A DNA stretch of 64,000 nucleotides from Novosphingobium endophyticum. GTDB taxonomy: Bacteria; Pseudomonadota; Alphaproteobacteria; Sphingomonadales; Sphingomonadaceae. A model generated the notes under the pieces. The model was not told the DNA's origin and did not search any database. It saw only the letters and a list, made by a program, of their open reading frames with translations. The stretch covers positions 26,218 to 90,217 of the forward strand of contig NZ_BMHK01000017.1 in assembly GCF_014640675.1 (NCBI RefSeq), read 5' to 3'. The stretch's first letter is position 1. The number at the start of each line of letters is the position of its first letter. Below, one piece after another: positions 17,832 through 26,562 of the stretch. Position numbers and translations under genes: made by a program.

Positions 17832-18859
17832 GGCTGCCTCGTGACCGCGAAGATGCCGGTGGCGTTGCCCGAATCGAATGTCAGGTCCAGCCTGCCTGTC
17901 GCGGGGTCCACGTCGCGGGTGATGAACTCGTAGAACGAACCGGGCACCTCGCGCAGCACTTCGGAACCGTCGGTCAGGCGGAAGGGGCGCTGCACCTTGT
18001 CGGCCAGGATCGCGGTCTGGCGCACGCGGCCGTTCTGCGACACCTCCACGTCCGGCTTCATCGGATAGCCGGCCTGCCGCAACTCCTCGGCGAGTGCATC
18101 AACATCGGCGACGCGGGTCGTGGCGTGGTTGAAGGCATTGCCCTCGGTGGCGATCCAGGCGGCTTCGCGGCTGTGCTCGAACAGGGCTTCGTAGTCGGCG
18201 AGGGCCGGGGCCGGGTGCTGGCGTTCGAACGCGCGCAGGGCGCCGGTGACGATCGTTGCCCCCTCTTCCAGCGAGCAGGAACCCTGCCGTTCGAGCACGC
18301 CCAGCGCCGCCCGTTCCGCCGCGCCGAGCGGATCGCGCGACTGGTCGAAGACGCGCCGCGCCGCCGCCTGCGCCGGTTCGGGCAGTTCGGACACATGGAG
18401 TTCGGACACGAAGAACTGCGGCACCGTCTCGGGCAAGTCGTGATGGACGAGGGCGCGGCCCGTCATCCGCAGCCGGGGCAAGGGGTAGAGGCCGCCCACC
18501 TCGTAGCCTAGCGGCGTCAGGAATCGGGTGAAGGCCCGGAACCCCGCAGGCAGCGCGCCGGTTTCCCCGTCGATGGTGCGCAGCGCGCCGTGGTCGAAGA
18601 CGACGGTCTCGCCCTTCTCGCGCAGCGCGGCGACATAGCGCGCGGCGGTCGGCACGCGGTCCAGCAGGTCGAGAAACAACGCCGCGTTCAGCGCCATGGC
18701 GACTTGTGCGCGGACCGGCCGGTCCGATGTGCCGCCCAGCGCGGGATCGATCGCGAGCGTCGTCAGCGCGAAAGCCGCGCGCCTCTCGTCGGTGGCTGCG
18801 GCAAGCAGGCGGAAGAGTGTTTCGTGCTGGTTCGCGGGTGCGGATCGAGCCGGGACCAT
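17828..18859 (-). CDS. DUF1338 / 2-oxoadipate dioxygenase-decarboxylase-like protein
   Basis: A 343-residue member of the DUF1338 (HglS/YdcJ) family. In that family 2-oxoadipate is converted to D-2-hydroxyglutarate by a metal-dependent dioxygenase and decarboxylase. The expected metal ligands appear as H90 (FDHGALR), H245 (NHATTR) and E311 (FYEF), and R94, spaced four residues after H90, matches the substrate-carboxylate Arg. It is shorter than the about 460-residue bacterial enzymes. It is the first gene of the ast run and overlaps astD by four bases. The substrate is uncertain: 2-oxoadipate from lysine, or a related 2-oxo acid linked to arginine or ornithine. Confidence 0.82.
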   Translation of the reverse strand: MVPARSAPANQHETLFRLLAAATDERRAAFALTTLAIDPALGGTSDRPVRAQVAMALNAALFLDLLDRVPTAARYVAALREKGETVVFDHGALRTIDGETGALPAGFRAFTRFLTPLGYEVGGLYPLPRLRMTGRALVHHDLPETVPQFFVSELHVSELPEPAQAAARRVFDQSRDPLGAAERAALGVLERQGSCSLEEGATIVTGALRAFERQHPAPALADYEALFEHSREAAWIATEGNAFNHATTRVADVDALAEELRQAGYPMKPDVEVSQNGRVRQTAILADKVQRPFRLTDGSEVLREVPGSFYEFITRDVDPATGRLDLTFDSGNATGIFAVTRQP

Positions 18860-18878
18860 GTCATCCCCGTTGTTTCTT

Positions 18879-18898
18879 TATTGCGCGTATTTGCAATA
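18879..18898. promoter_or_regulatory. Inverted repeat in the ast promoter region
   Basis: TATTGC and GCAATA arms of 6 bp are separated by 8 bp in an unusually AT-rich stretch, 20-40 bases before the first ast gene. It may be an operator or overlap the -10 region of the ast promoter (minus strand). The regulator is not known. Confidence 0.4.
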
Positions 18899-18933
18899 TA
18901 AGTAACGAACGGGGGGAAGTCCACTCCGGCCGG

Positions 18934-19488
18934 TCAGGCTTTCGCGGGATTGTTCGGCGCGCGCCGGTTGACGAGCGGCCGCTGGTAGGAAGGATCCTGC
19001 CGGCTGCGTGAGGAAACCCCGTTTTCCGCGATGTCCGGCACGTCGGCGAAAGGGATCGGCATTGGCGGCGGCGCGCAGCTCCATTCGATCACATTGGTCC
19101 TGAGCGCGATCTTCCAGACGCTCTCCCGCTTCTCCAGCCGGTCGATATAGCGCCCGCCCGCGATCCACAGGCTCTCGTCGCGGTTGCGGCCGATGAACTG
19201 GTAGTATGTCTCCGCATGCGCCGTGTCGCCGTCGAGGTCGATCATGGTCTGCAGCAGCGCGTGATGCGTCAGTATCTGCCCCGCCTCGTGCATCGGCACG
19301 GCCCAGTCCCAGCAGTCCGCCGCGCTGCCGACGAAAGGGCCGGCGGCCATCTGCGCGTCTTCCCAGAAGGCGGAGAGGTAGATGTCCCTGTCGAACCGGT
19401 CCATGCCCCGGGAGAAGCGGGCGAGGCATTCGTGGATGTCCTGCTTGTCCAGCAGTTCGTCGAGGCGTCTTTCGCGGTCAGTGGCCAT
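18934..19488 (-). CDS. SnoaL-like / NTF2-fold protein
   Basis: A 184-residue protein with the start RRLDELLDKQDIHECLARFSRGMDRFD and the later YYQFIGRNRDESLWIAGGRYIDRLEKRE, typical of SnoaL-like domains (NTF2 fold). These are often small enzymes (isomerases, dehydratases, hydroxylases) or partners of an oxidoreductase. It overlaps the SDR gene by 11 bp and is similar in design to the protein at 20371, so the three genes form one operon. The last 40 residues are proline- and basic-rich and look disordered. The substrate is unknown. Confidence 0.8.
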   Translation of the reverse strand: MATDRERRLDELLDKQDIHECLARFSRGMDRFDRDIYLSAFWEDAQMAAGPFVGSAADCWDWAVPMHEAGQILTHHALLQTMIDLDGDTAHAETYYQFIGRNRDESLWIAGGRYIDRLEKRESVWKIALRTNVIEWSCAPPPMPIPFADVPDIAENGVSSRSRQDPSYQRPLVNRRAPNNPAKA

Positions 19489-20374
19489 GATAGTCGTTCT
19501 CGCTGATCGGTCCCCACAGCGGCGCGCCGCGCTTTTCGCGCATCGATTCGATGCGGCGCCCGTCTATGTCGGTGATGCCGTATTCGTCGGCGAGTTCGGC
19601 GGTGATGTAGGTCGCGCCCGAGCGTTTCATGATCCGGGGGTCGGCGGCCATCGCGGCGATGACGCGACCCGGGTGCTCCACGGAGCTGCCCGTCTGCCCG
19701 GTGACGGAGGCGGTCATCCTGTCGGCCATCTGCGCCAGATTGTGCCGCGCCTTTTCCGTCAGCGTCAGCCCCTGCCAGAGCGATACCGAGGCGACGTTGC
19801 AGGGCTCCAGCTCTATCGCCATGTCGCGGCTCATGCGGTCGACCGCCGCCTTCGCGGTGCCGAAGATCACGCCGTAGGTATACGTGACGCCGGTATAGCC
19901 CGAGATCGCGACGATCAGCCCCGACTTCTGCGGCGCCATGATCCGCGCGGCATGCCAGGCGGCGACGAAGTTCGACTTTACGCCGACGTCCCACATCTCG
20001 AGGTTCGAGAGCGGCTTTTCCCAGAACCCCTTGGGCTCCAGCAGGTCGTCGGAAAGCGTGAAGGCATTGTTGACGAGGATGTCGAGCCGGCCCTGCTCGC
20101 TGCCGATCTGTTCGAACAGCCGGGCCACGGCGTCGTCGTCACCGTGGTCGCAGGCGACCGCGATGCCCTTGCCCCCGCTGTCCCGGCCGCGCCTGGTGCA
20201 TTCGGCGGCGGTGCTGCCGACGGTTCCGGGAAGGTAGTAGTCGCCTTCCTTCACCGTGCGGCCGGTAACATAGACCGTGGCGCCCTGTTCGGCGAGGACG
20301 AGGGCGATGCCCTTGCCGATGCCCCGGCTCGCGCCGGTGACGAGGGCCACCTTGCCCGCCAGCAGCGCGTTCAA
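19478..20374 (-). CDS. SDR family protein lacking the catalytic Tyr
   Basis: A 298-residue short-chain dehydrogenase-like protein (DHRS1-like). The cofactor motif TGASRGIGKG is intact (residues 13-22), as are NNA (near 103) and Ser158. The position of the YxxxK motif reads F171-GTA-K175, so the catalytic Tyr is replaced by Phe; its paralogue at 1268-2149 has Tyr there. Nearby tyrosines at 160, 165 and 167 might substitute, or the protein may not be a classical dehydrogenase. It is flanked by two SnoaL-like genes with overlaps on both sides. Confidence 0.82.
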   Translation of the reverse strand: MNALLAGKVALVTGASRGIGKGIALVLAEQGATVYVTGRTVKEGDYYLPGTVGSTAAECTRRGRDSGGKGIAVACDHGDDDAVARLFEQIGSEQGRLDILVNNAFTLSDDLLEPKGFWEKPLSNLEMWDVGVKSNFVAAWHAARIMAPQKSGLIVAISGYTGVTYTYGVIFGTAKAAVDRMSRDMAIELEPCNVASVSLWQGLTLTEKARHNLAQMADRMTASVTGQTGSSVEHPGRVIAAMAADPRIMKRSGATYITAELADEYGITDIDGRRIESMREKRGAPLWGPISENDYHGH

Positions 20375-20925
20375 GGCTTGCCCCCGTCAAACCAGTTGCC
20401 TTCAAACCACGTCTCGCTGAAATCGCCCTTGGCGCGGCCGGGAAAATGCTGGTCGGAGAAGGGATAGCCCATCACGCCCCGGGACCAGTCGGCGGCTTCG
20501 CCCCATTCCTGCTCGAAGTCGTAGAGCAGCACGCGGTCGATGATCCGCCACTCGGTGCCGCGCCTTTCGAATGTGTCGAGATAGCGGCCGCCAATGCAGG
20601 TGTCCCGATCCCCGCTGCCCATATCCACGCGATGGTACGACAGGACGTGAGTTTCCGCCCTGGCCATGTTCCCGGCCAGTTCGATGTGCGACTGGCCGAG
20701 GATGTGCTGGGTATCCTTGATCGCGTCGGTGCCCGGGACGACCCAGGCGAGGTAGGTTTCGAAGTCGCCGGCGTGGACGCCGTAGTCGAACCGGGCATTG
20801 GGCCACCAGCAGGTGCGGATCAGCTCCGCGCTGCGGCGGTCCTCGCCCCGCGCAAGGCGCGCGAGGCAGCACCGCATGGCCTCCCGGTCCAGAAGCTCGC
20901 GCATGGCCTGTTGTTCGGTGTCCAT
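20371..20925 (-). CDS. SnoaL-like / NTF2-fold protein
   Basis: A 184-residue SnoaL-like protein (MDTEQQAMRELLDREAMRCCLARLARGEDR at the start, later GGRYLDTFERRGTEWRIIDRVLLYDFE). A strong ribosome-binding site (AAAGGAGAGAG) precedes the chosen ATG. Its stop overlaps the SDR start by four bases. With the other SnoaL-like protein and the SDR it forms a three-gene unit that looks like a dedicated small-molecule conversion. Its scaffold matches that of the protein at 18934, so the two may act as a heteromer or on successive intermediates (inference). Confidence 0.8.
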   Translation of the reverse strand: MDTEQQAMRELLDREAMRCCLARLARGEDRRSAELIRTCWWPNARFDYGVHAGDFETYLAWVVPGTDAIKDTQHILGQSHIELAGNMARAETHVLSYHRVDMGSGDRDTCIGGRYLDTFERRGTEWRIIDRVLLYDFEQEWGEAADWSRGVMGYPFSDQHFPGRAKGDFSETWFEGNWFDGGKP

Positions 20926-21175
20926 GGTCTCTCTCCTTTCGTCCGTCCTCTTGATGGGCGGTACTGTTCTAGCGCATGAATAACCCCGTGGCTGCGTCAT
21001 GCGGAAGAGCCGCGCACCATTGGTGGCCCGATAGCCTGACATGTCCAGATTTGTGGATTCGACGTCGCCCCCACGATGCCGGTCCGCTGAGGCGCGGCCT
21101 GCCCGTTCAGGGCTGGACACCGTCCGCCGGGCGCGCTTCGATCGCCGCGAGACAACGGATGCCGGGAGCAGGGAA

Positions 21176-21979
21176 ATGGCAGCTATTCGTACCGGATTCG
21201 TCGGCATCGGTAGTCAGGGCGGTCCAATGGCGCTGCGGATGCTGCAGCGCTTCCCGCTCACGATCTGGGCACGCCGGCCGGAGGCGGCCCGGCCATTCGC
21301 CGAAAAGGGCGCCAGCGTGGCCGGGGCGGTGGAACAGCTTGGCGCGGCCTGCGATCATGTGGGCCTGTGCGTCGTCGACGATGCGGACGTACTCGACGTC
21401 TGCGGCAAGCTGGTCCCGGTAATGAAGCCCGGCAGCCTGCTGGCGCTGCATTCGACGGTCCTTCCCGAAACGGCGATGCGGATCGAGGCGCTGTGCGCGC
21501 AGCACGGCGTCAGGATGGTCGATGCGCCGGTCAGCGGCGGCGCGCCGGGTGCGGAGGCCGGGACGATGACGGTCATGTGCGGCGGTTCGCCGGAAGCCTT
21601 CGAACAGGCGCGTCCGGTGTTCGAGAGCTTCGGCAGGCTCATCGTCCGGCTCGGCGAGGCGGGGGCGGGACAGAAAGCCAAGATCGTCAACAACGCACTG
21701 ATGGCGGCCAACATGGGTCTTGCCCAGGCCGCGCTGCGAGCCGGCGAGGCACTGGGCATCGAGCGCAACGCGCTTGCCGAACTGGTCAACCACAGTTCCG
21801 GGCGCAGCTTCGGTTTCGAAGTCTACGCGCGCATCCCGGAGCCGGGCCTGTTCGGGCACGGCGCCAGGATGCTGCTCAAGGACACCAACCTGCTCGCCGC
21901 GATCCTGCCGGACAACATGGACTCGGCAATCATCGAAAAGACGGCCAAGTCGTTCCTCCTGTTGGAGGCCGATGAATAG
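21176..21979 (+). CDS. NAD(P)-dependent 3-hydroxyacid dehydrogenase family protein
   Basis: A 267-residue protein of the 3-hydroxyisobutyrate dehydrogenase/tartronate semialdehyde reductase family. It has the N-terminal dinucleotide motif GFVGIGSQGGPMA, the substrate-binding block DAPVSGGAPGAEAGTMTVMCGG (near residues 114-135), and the catalytic-Lys helix GAGQKAKIVNNALMAANM with K near 165. The ATG at 21176 has GGAGCAGGGAA before it. It is divergent from the SnoaL/SDR operon and may belong to the same metabolic function. The exact hydroxy acid is unknown. Confidence 0.85.
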   Translation: MAAIRTGFVGIGSQGGPMALRMLQRFPLTIWARRPEAARPFAEKGASVAGAVEQLGAACDHVGLCVVDDADVLDVCGKLVPVMKPGSLLALHSTVLPETAMRIEALCAQHGVRMVDAPVSGGAPGAEAGTMTVMCGGSPEAFEQARPVFESFGRLIVRLGEAGAGQKAKIVNNALMAANMGLAQAALRAGEALGIERNALAELVNHSSGRSFGFEVYARIPEPGLFGHGARMLLKDTNLLAAILPDNMDSAIIEKTAKSFLLLEADE

Positions 21980-21997
21980 ACCCGCTTCGTTACGGGT

Positions 21998-24784
21998 TTA
22001 CCCGTGCGCGCCGAATTCGTTGGCGATGGCGGTCGTGATCCTGAGGCTCAGGCCATAGGAGCGTTCGATCGGGTCGATGTAGTCGGTGTGGATCCGGACG
22101 TAGCCGGTCGCGCTGGAATCGGGATAGTCGCTCGGCAGATCGACGTTGAAGTCACTGATCGAGGGGAAGCTGACCGGGAAGGCGCGGCGCAATTGGGAGA
22201 GGCCGTCGTCGACGCGCAGGGTGAAGAACATCTCCAGCACGTCCTCGCGGCTGATGTCATTGGCGCGGCTGAAGACCGGGACCATGACGGCGCGCAGGAA
22301 CATGTGCTTGAACAGCGCGATCCTCAAGGATTGCAGCACGCCCAGGCTGCGACGCGTGTGCTCGCGTCCGGGTTGCGGCGTCTCGTCCGGGATGAGCGCG
22401 AGCAGGCGGTGCAGCTTGAGCGAGTCCACGCGCAGGCGTGAGGCAAGGCGGCGATAGACGCCGGCGCGGTCATCCTTGGTGAGGTATTCGCCGATCATCA
22501 GGCAGGCATCGGAGATGTGCTGCTCGTCGCCGCGATAGGGGCGGCTGGCCCAGTAGGCGGAGTTGAACAGCTCGCCATAGGCCGCGACCGTCTTGATCGA
22601 GGCCAGCGCATTGGCCGAGCGGACGAGGCGGATGAGCTGGCGGCCGCGCTCGCTTTCGGTGAGCAGCTGCGCGATTTCCTCCATGTTGCCGTCCGCCGCC
22701 GTGCCGACGCCGGCGATCACGTTCACCGGATAGCCGAGCTGCTGGAGGATCGCGTTGTGCGGGATCGCGCGGATCTGGCGCAGGCTCATCGTGCGATCGG
22801 CGGCGAGGTCTGACTGGCGGCGCGACTTGCGGCTGCCGGTGTCGTTCAGCATCCCCAGGCCGAAGGCGGTGATCGCGCGGCTGTAGGTGGCGCTTTCGAG
22901 GTGCTCGTTCTGGACGCGGCGGATCGCGCGATAGAAATCGAGGCTGAGGTCGGTGCGGCGGTAGAACACGTCGGTCGGCGCCTTCGCGTCGGCGCCCCAC
23001 AGCGGCTTTTCGGCCATGCGGGTGAGCGTCGCCAGCGCCAGTTCGTCCGAGCCGAACCAGAGGTAGCCGTCGCCGCCCTGGAACGAGACTTCGGGTTCGA
23101 GCCTGATCCCGGCGCGCACGAAGCGGCGGCGCGCCCAGGGCGACATCGGCCAGGCGAAGCGATCATCGACGCTGGAAGGATGGGCGCCGCGTCCCATGGA
23201 TTCGCCGTGGGTGTTGAAGATCAGCGCGGAGACATCGGTCATGGCATTGGCGGCCATGGCTTCGGCCAGGCGGCCCTGAAGCCGCTCGATGGCAAGCGCG
23301 GCGGGGATCTGGCCGACGAAGCGGCCGGCGTCGGAAAAGCCGGTCTGGATCGAGACGCGGCCGCGCCGCCTCGCGTATTCGCGGTAGGCCGGCTCGGACA
23401 AGACCGCATCGAGGAAGCGCCCCCCGTGCTCGAGCGCGCTCTCGGTCTCGAACAGGGGCGAGACGTCGACTTTGTCGTCGATCCCGAACATGCGCGCGAA
23501 GTAGAGCGCGGCGAGCACCGTGGTCGGCTGTTCGCATTCGGCGACGAGCATGCGGATCGGCGAATCGGCGTCGATGTGGTGGAGGATCTGCGCCATGGCG
23601 AGGAACTGGCGCACGGCGGTGCTGTTCTCGATGGCGAGCGCCGCGAAGTTCGATTTGAGCGGCTTCACTTCGGCCAGCAGCTCGCGCATCTTCACCAGCG
23701 CGGCCTGGCTGGCGAGGCTGAGCTTGCCTTCGGGGTCGATGCGGCGGCGGATCGCGTTCTGAAGCTGCGAGGAGTTCACGCGGAAGTGGATCCAGCCCAT
23801 GCCCAGACCATCGGCGCGCATTGCGGCCCTGACGACGAGCAGATCGCGCGCCACGTTCTGATCGGCGTGGCGGGCCTCTTCCTCCAGCTCGGCAATCACG
23901 CCTTCGAGGCTGACCAGCTTGTCGGGGTGATCGGCGGTGAGGGCATTGGCGGCTTCGGACAAGGCTTCGGGCGCGGATAGATCGGCGGCGAAGCGGGTGG
24001 CCATCTCTTCGGCTAGCTTGCTCGCGCGATCGAGGCGCCCGGCGATCTCGGGTGCGAGTTCGCGCAAGGCCTCGGCATAGCCTGCAAGCCGCATGGCCTT
24101 TTCCTGCAGGCGGTAGCGGATCGAGGTCGTCCACGAAATGTCGGTGCGCCCGTCCATGTCGTAGCCGACCCAGTGGGCAAAGCGCACCGGCATCGGCTGC
24201 AGGTCTTTCCAGCGCCTGGGCCAGCGGGTGGCGGCGATGTCGAGCAGGCGGGCGACAATGCGGTCGCGCGCCTTCTGGCCGCGCGCGATCGCGGCCATGG
24301 CCTTTTCGTGCTCGTAGTCGAGCGTGATGGTGTCGCGCGCGGGCGAGGCGGCGCAGACGGAAGCTTCGCTGAAGTCGCCGTGGGAGGCCGAATGCGTGAT
24401 CGCTTCGGTCTGGGCGGAGGTGAGCAGGAACGTCGGGTGCGCCGTGAAGACGACGTGGGCGGCGGGGCGCTGCCAGCGCAGCGCGAATGCGGTGAAGTCT
24501 TCTCCTTCGGCGGCGGCATCGATACGCGCGTCGTTATCCGCGACGGGAACCGGCGTCAGCAGCCGGTCGATCCGCGCCGCGCGGGCGCGCAGGCCCTCGC
24601 AATCCATCTCGGCCACCAGAGCCTCAATGTCGTCCAGCGACATCTCGCCGTTCTCCAGTTTGCGCGAGAGTTCGAGGCCGAGCTGGAAGACCGGGTTGTA
24701 GAGCGGCGTCTGCGCGGTGAGCTTGTGCAGTTCGCGCAGGCGCTCTTCCAGGTCCTGGACCGTGCGAAGCGCCGGTCCGGTCAC
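21998..24784 (-). CDS. Phosphoenolpyruvate carboxylase-like protein with altered active site
   Basis: A 928-residue protein whose motif order follows PEP carboxylase. H116 in FTAHPTF matches the catalytic His block, then come SPLFETESAL, SDAGRFVG in the place of the GYSDSNKD block, NTHGESMGRGAHP in the place of FHGRGGxxGRGG, and GSRKSRR in the place of GSRPxxR. The Lys of the SDSNKD block and the first Arg of the HGRGG block appear missing, so standard PEP carboxylation is uncertain. The GTG start overlaps the eda stop, making it the last gene of the Entner-Doudoroff operon. It could be an active divergent PEPC, a related C-C-bond enzyme or a regulatory relative. Confidence 0.8.
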   Translation of the reverse strand: MTGPALRTVQDLEERLRELHKLTAQTPLYNPVFQLGLELSRKLENGEMSLDDIEALVAEMDCEGLRARAARIDRLLTPVPVADNDARIDAAAEGEDFTAFALRWQRPAAHVVFTAHPTFLLTSAQTEAITHSASHGDFSEASVCAASPARDTITLDYEHEKAMAAIARGQKARDRIVARLLDIAATRWPRRWKDLQPMPVRFAHWVGYDMDGRTDISWTTSIRYRLQEKAMRLAGYAEALRELAPEIAGRLDRASKLAEEMATRFAADLSAPEALSEAANALTADHPDKLVSLEGVIAELEEEARHADQNVARDLLVVRAAMRADGLGMGWIHFRVNSSQLQNAIRRRIDPEGKLSLASQAALVKMRELLAEVKPLKSNFAALAIENSTAVRQFLAMAQILHHIDADSPIRMLVAECEQPTTVLAALYFARMFGIDDKVDVSPLFETESALEHGGRFLDAVLSEPAYREYARRRGRVSIQTGFSDAGRFVGQIPAALAIERLQGRLAEAMAANAMTDVSALIFNTHGESMGRGAHPSSVDDRFAWPMSPWARRRFVRAGIRLEPEVSFQGGDGYLWFGSDELALATLTRMAEKPLWGADAKAPTDVFYRRTDLSLDFYRAIRRVQNEHLESATYSRAITAFGLGMLNDTGSRKSRRQSDLAADRTMSLRQIRAIPHNAILQQLGYPVNVIAGVGTAADGNMEEIAQLLTESERGRQLIRLVRSANALASIKTVAAYGELFNSAYWASRPYRGDEQHISDACLMIGEYLTKDDRAGVYRRLASRLRVDSLKLHRLLALIPDETPQPGREHTRRSLGVLQSLRIALFKHMFLRAVMVPVFSRANDISREDVLEMFFTLRVDDGLSQLRRAFPVSFPSISDFNVDLPSDYPDSSATGYVRIHTDYIDPIERSYGLSLRITTAIANEFGAHG

Positions 24785-25422
24785 GATGCCGCCCCCTTGG
24801 GCGCCAGCCCCGCCGCGGCGCGGGCATCCGCCTCGATTTTCTTCGGATCGGGTTTGCCCTTGGGTACCATCCAGCTTCCCCCAACGCAGATCACCGCGTC
24901 GAGCGCCAGCCATTCGGGCGCGTTGGCCGGGCTGATGCCGCCGGTCGGGCAGAACTTCACCTGGCCGAAGGGGCCGGAGATCGCCTTGAGCGCCGGCGGG
25001 CCGCCATTGGCCATGGCCGGAAAGAACTTGAGGCGGTCAAGACCGAGTTCGAGCGCGAGCATGATATCGCTGCCGTTGGCGGTGCCGGGCAGGAACGGGA
25101 TCTCGCGCTTGAGCGTCGCTTCGCCCAGCGTCGCGGTAAGGCCCGGCGAGACAATGAATTCCGCGCCGGCATCGATGGCCCTGTCGAGATCGGTGGGATT
25201 GAGCACCGTGCCCGCGCCGACGACGGCGCCGGGGACCTGCTTCATCACCTTGATCGCCTCGATCGCGCATTCGGTGCGCAGCGTCACTTCGAGCGCGGGC
25301 AGGCCGCCGGCGACGAGTGCCTCGGCCACCGGCAGGGCATGTTCGATATCCTCGATCACCAGCACCGGGATGACCGGCGCAAGACGCATGACCTTCTCGA
25401 CGGATGCGGACAGGCTGTTCAT
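24781..25422 (-). CDS. eda: 2-dehydro-3-deoxy-phosphogluconate aldolase
   Basis: A 213-residue KDPG aldolase that splits KDPG into pyruvate and glyceraldehyde-3-phosphate, the last Entner-Doudoroff step. E45 in LEVTLRT and the Schiff-base Lys K132 in DRLKFFPA are at the family positions, and PTGGIS binds phosphate. The ATG overlaps the glk stop and the stop overlaps the start of the PEPC-like gene, so all three are translationally coupled. Confidence 0.96.
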   Translation of the reverse strand: MNSLSASVEKVMRLAPVIPVLVIEDIEHALPVAEALVAGGLPALEVTLRTECAIEAIKVMKQVPGAVVGAGTVLNPTDLDRAIDAGAEFIVSPGLTATLGEATLKREIPFLPGTANGSDIMLALELGLDRLKFFPAMANGGPPALKAISGPFGQVKFCPTGGISPANAPEWLALDAVICVGGSWMVPKGKPDPKKIEADARAAAGLAPKGAAS

Positions 25423-26396
25423 GAACGATGTTCCCTGGCGAAGGCGGCAGCCGCGCCGAACAGGCCGGGCTGCGGATGGGTGATGAGCTTGACGGGCATC
25501 TTTGCCATCATGCCGGCAAAGCGGCCCTTGGCGATGAAGCGGTCGGAAAAGCCGGATTTGAGGATGGTGTCGCGGATCCGGTAGCCGAGGCCGCCGGCGA
25601 TGACGACGCCGCCAGCGCCCTGCGCAAGGGCATAGTCGCCGGCTGCGGCGCCGAGCGAGAGGCAGAAGCGTTCGACGGCCGCTTCGGCGAGGCGGTCCTT
25701 GCCTTCTGCGGCTGCCTTCCAGATATCCACGTCGCTCAACACATGGACGGCCTTGTCCTCCATGGCGGCCAGCGTCTCGTAGATGTCGACAATGGCGGGG
25801 CCGGAAACCACGCGCTCCACCGAGACGCGCATGTGGCGTTTCCTCAGCCGCGCGAGAATGGCGTCCTCGATCTGGTCGAGCGGGGCGAAGTCGATGTGTC
25901 CGCCCTCGGTCGCCTGGACGTGATAGCTGCCCTTGCCGTCGCGCCACAGGTGCGCGACGCCCAGGCCGGTGCCGGGGCCGAGAACGCTGATCGTGCCAGC
26001 GGCAGGCAGCGGGGCGTCCTCGGGGCCGGCGAGATGGACGAAGTCGTCCTCGTGCGCGCAGGCGACGGCGTGGGCAACGGCGGCGAAGTCGTTGACGATC
26101 GTGCAGCGCTTTGCGCCCAGTTTATCCCCGAGCAGCGCGGGGCGGATGATCCACGGATTGTTGGTGAAGCGGATCACCTCGCCTCCGACGGGGCCGGCGA
26201 CCGACATGGCGATCGCCGGCGGCAGCTTGCCGCCGTGCATCTCGCTGAACGCCTCCCAGGCGCTCTCGAAGCTGGCGTGGTCCTTCGTATGCAGCGTTTC
26301 CGGCTCGCCGAGGGTGATCGTGCGGTTCTTCGTCACGCTGGCGATGGCAAAGCGGGCATGGGTCCCGCCGATGTCGATGGCGACGAGTTTAGTCAT
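25419..26396 (-). CDS. glk: Glucokinase
   Basis: A 325-residue bacterial glucokinase (Glk family, not ROK). The ATP-binding [11 protein letters not shown] is at the N-terminus, the NDFAAVAHA block carries the catalytic Asp (near 101), [10 protein letters not shown] follows, and ATEGGHIDF binds glucose. It phosphorylates glucose before zwf acts. It overlaps eda by four bases. Upstream lies a hairpin and a palindromic repeat that separate it from edd. Confidence 0.95.
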   Translation of the reverse strand: MTKLVAIDIGGTHARFAIASVTKNRTITLGEPETLHTKDHASFESAWEAFSEMHGGKLPPAIAMSVAGPVGGEVIRFTNNPWIIRPALLGDKLGAKRCTIVNDFAAVAHAVACAHEDDFVHLAGPEDAPLPAAGTISVLGPGTGLGVAHLWRDGKGSYHVQATEGGHIDFAPLDQIEDAILARLRKRHMRVSVERVVSGPAIVDIYETLAAMEDKAVHVLSDVDIWKAAAEGKDRLAEAAVERFCLSLGAAAGDYALAQGAGGVVIAGGLGYRIRDTILKSGFSDRFIAKGRFAGMMAKMPVKLITHPQPGLFGAAAAFAREHRS

Positions 26397-26400
26397 TTCC

Positions 26401-26420
26401 CCCTCCTCTGAAGAGGAGGG
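26401..26420. repeat. Perfect hairpin CCCTCCTCT/AGAGGAGGG
   Basis: A 9-bp perfect stem with a 2-base centre lies 4 bp before the glk start (minus strand). It overlaps the position of the ribosome-binding site, so it could limit glk translation or protect the mRNA end after the edd-glk junction. Confidence 0.6.
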
Positions 26421-26431
26421 TGGTGGAGGGC

Positions 26432-26537
26432 GTCGTCCCGGGCTCGACCCGGGACCGGTGGCTGTCGTTCGGCACAGGCTCGCGGCAAGGGGCGCGGGTA
26501 AACACCGCCAGCGGTCCCGGGTCGAGCCCGGGACGAC
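26432..26537. repeat. Palindromic intergenic repeat, copy C
   Basis: A 106-bp copy of the element at 10891 and 15091. The ends here are GTCGTCCCGG and CCGGGACGAC (compensating T-to-C and A-to-G changes that keep the ends complementary). The arms are GGGACCGGTGGCTGTCG and CGGTCCCGGG, and the centre again ends in GTAAACACCGCC. It lies between edd and glk. Confidence 0.86.
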
Positions 26538-26562
26538 GATATGGACATGTCCATCATCCCCA

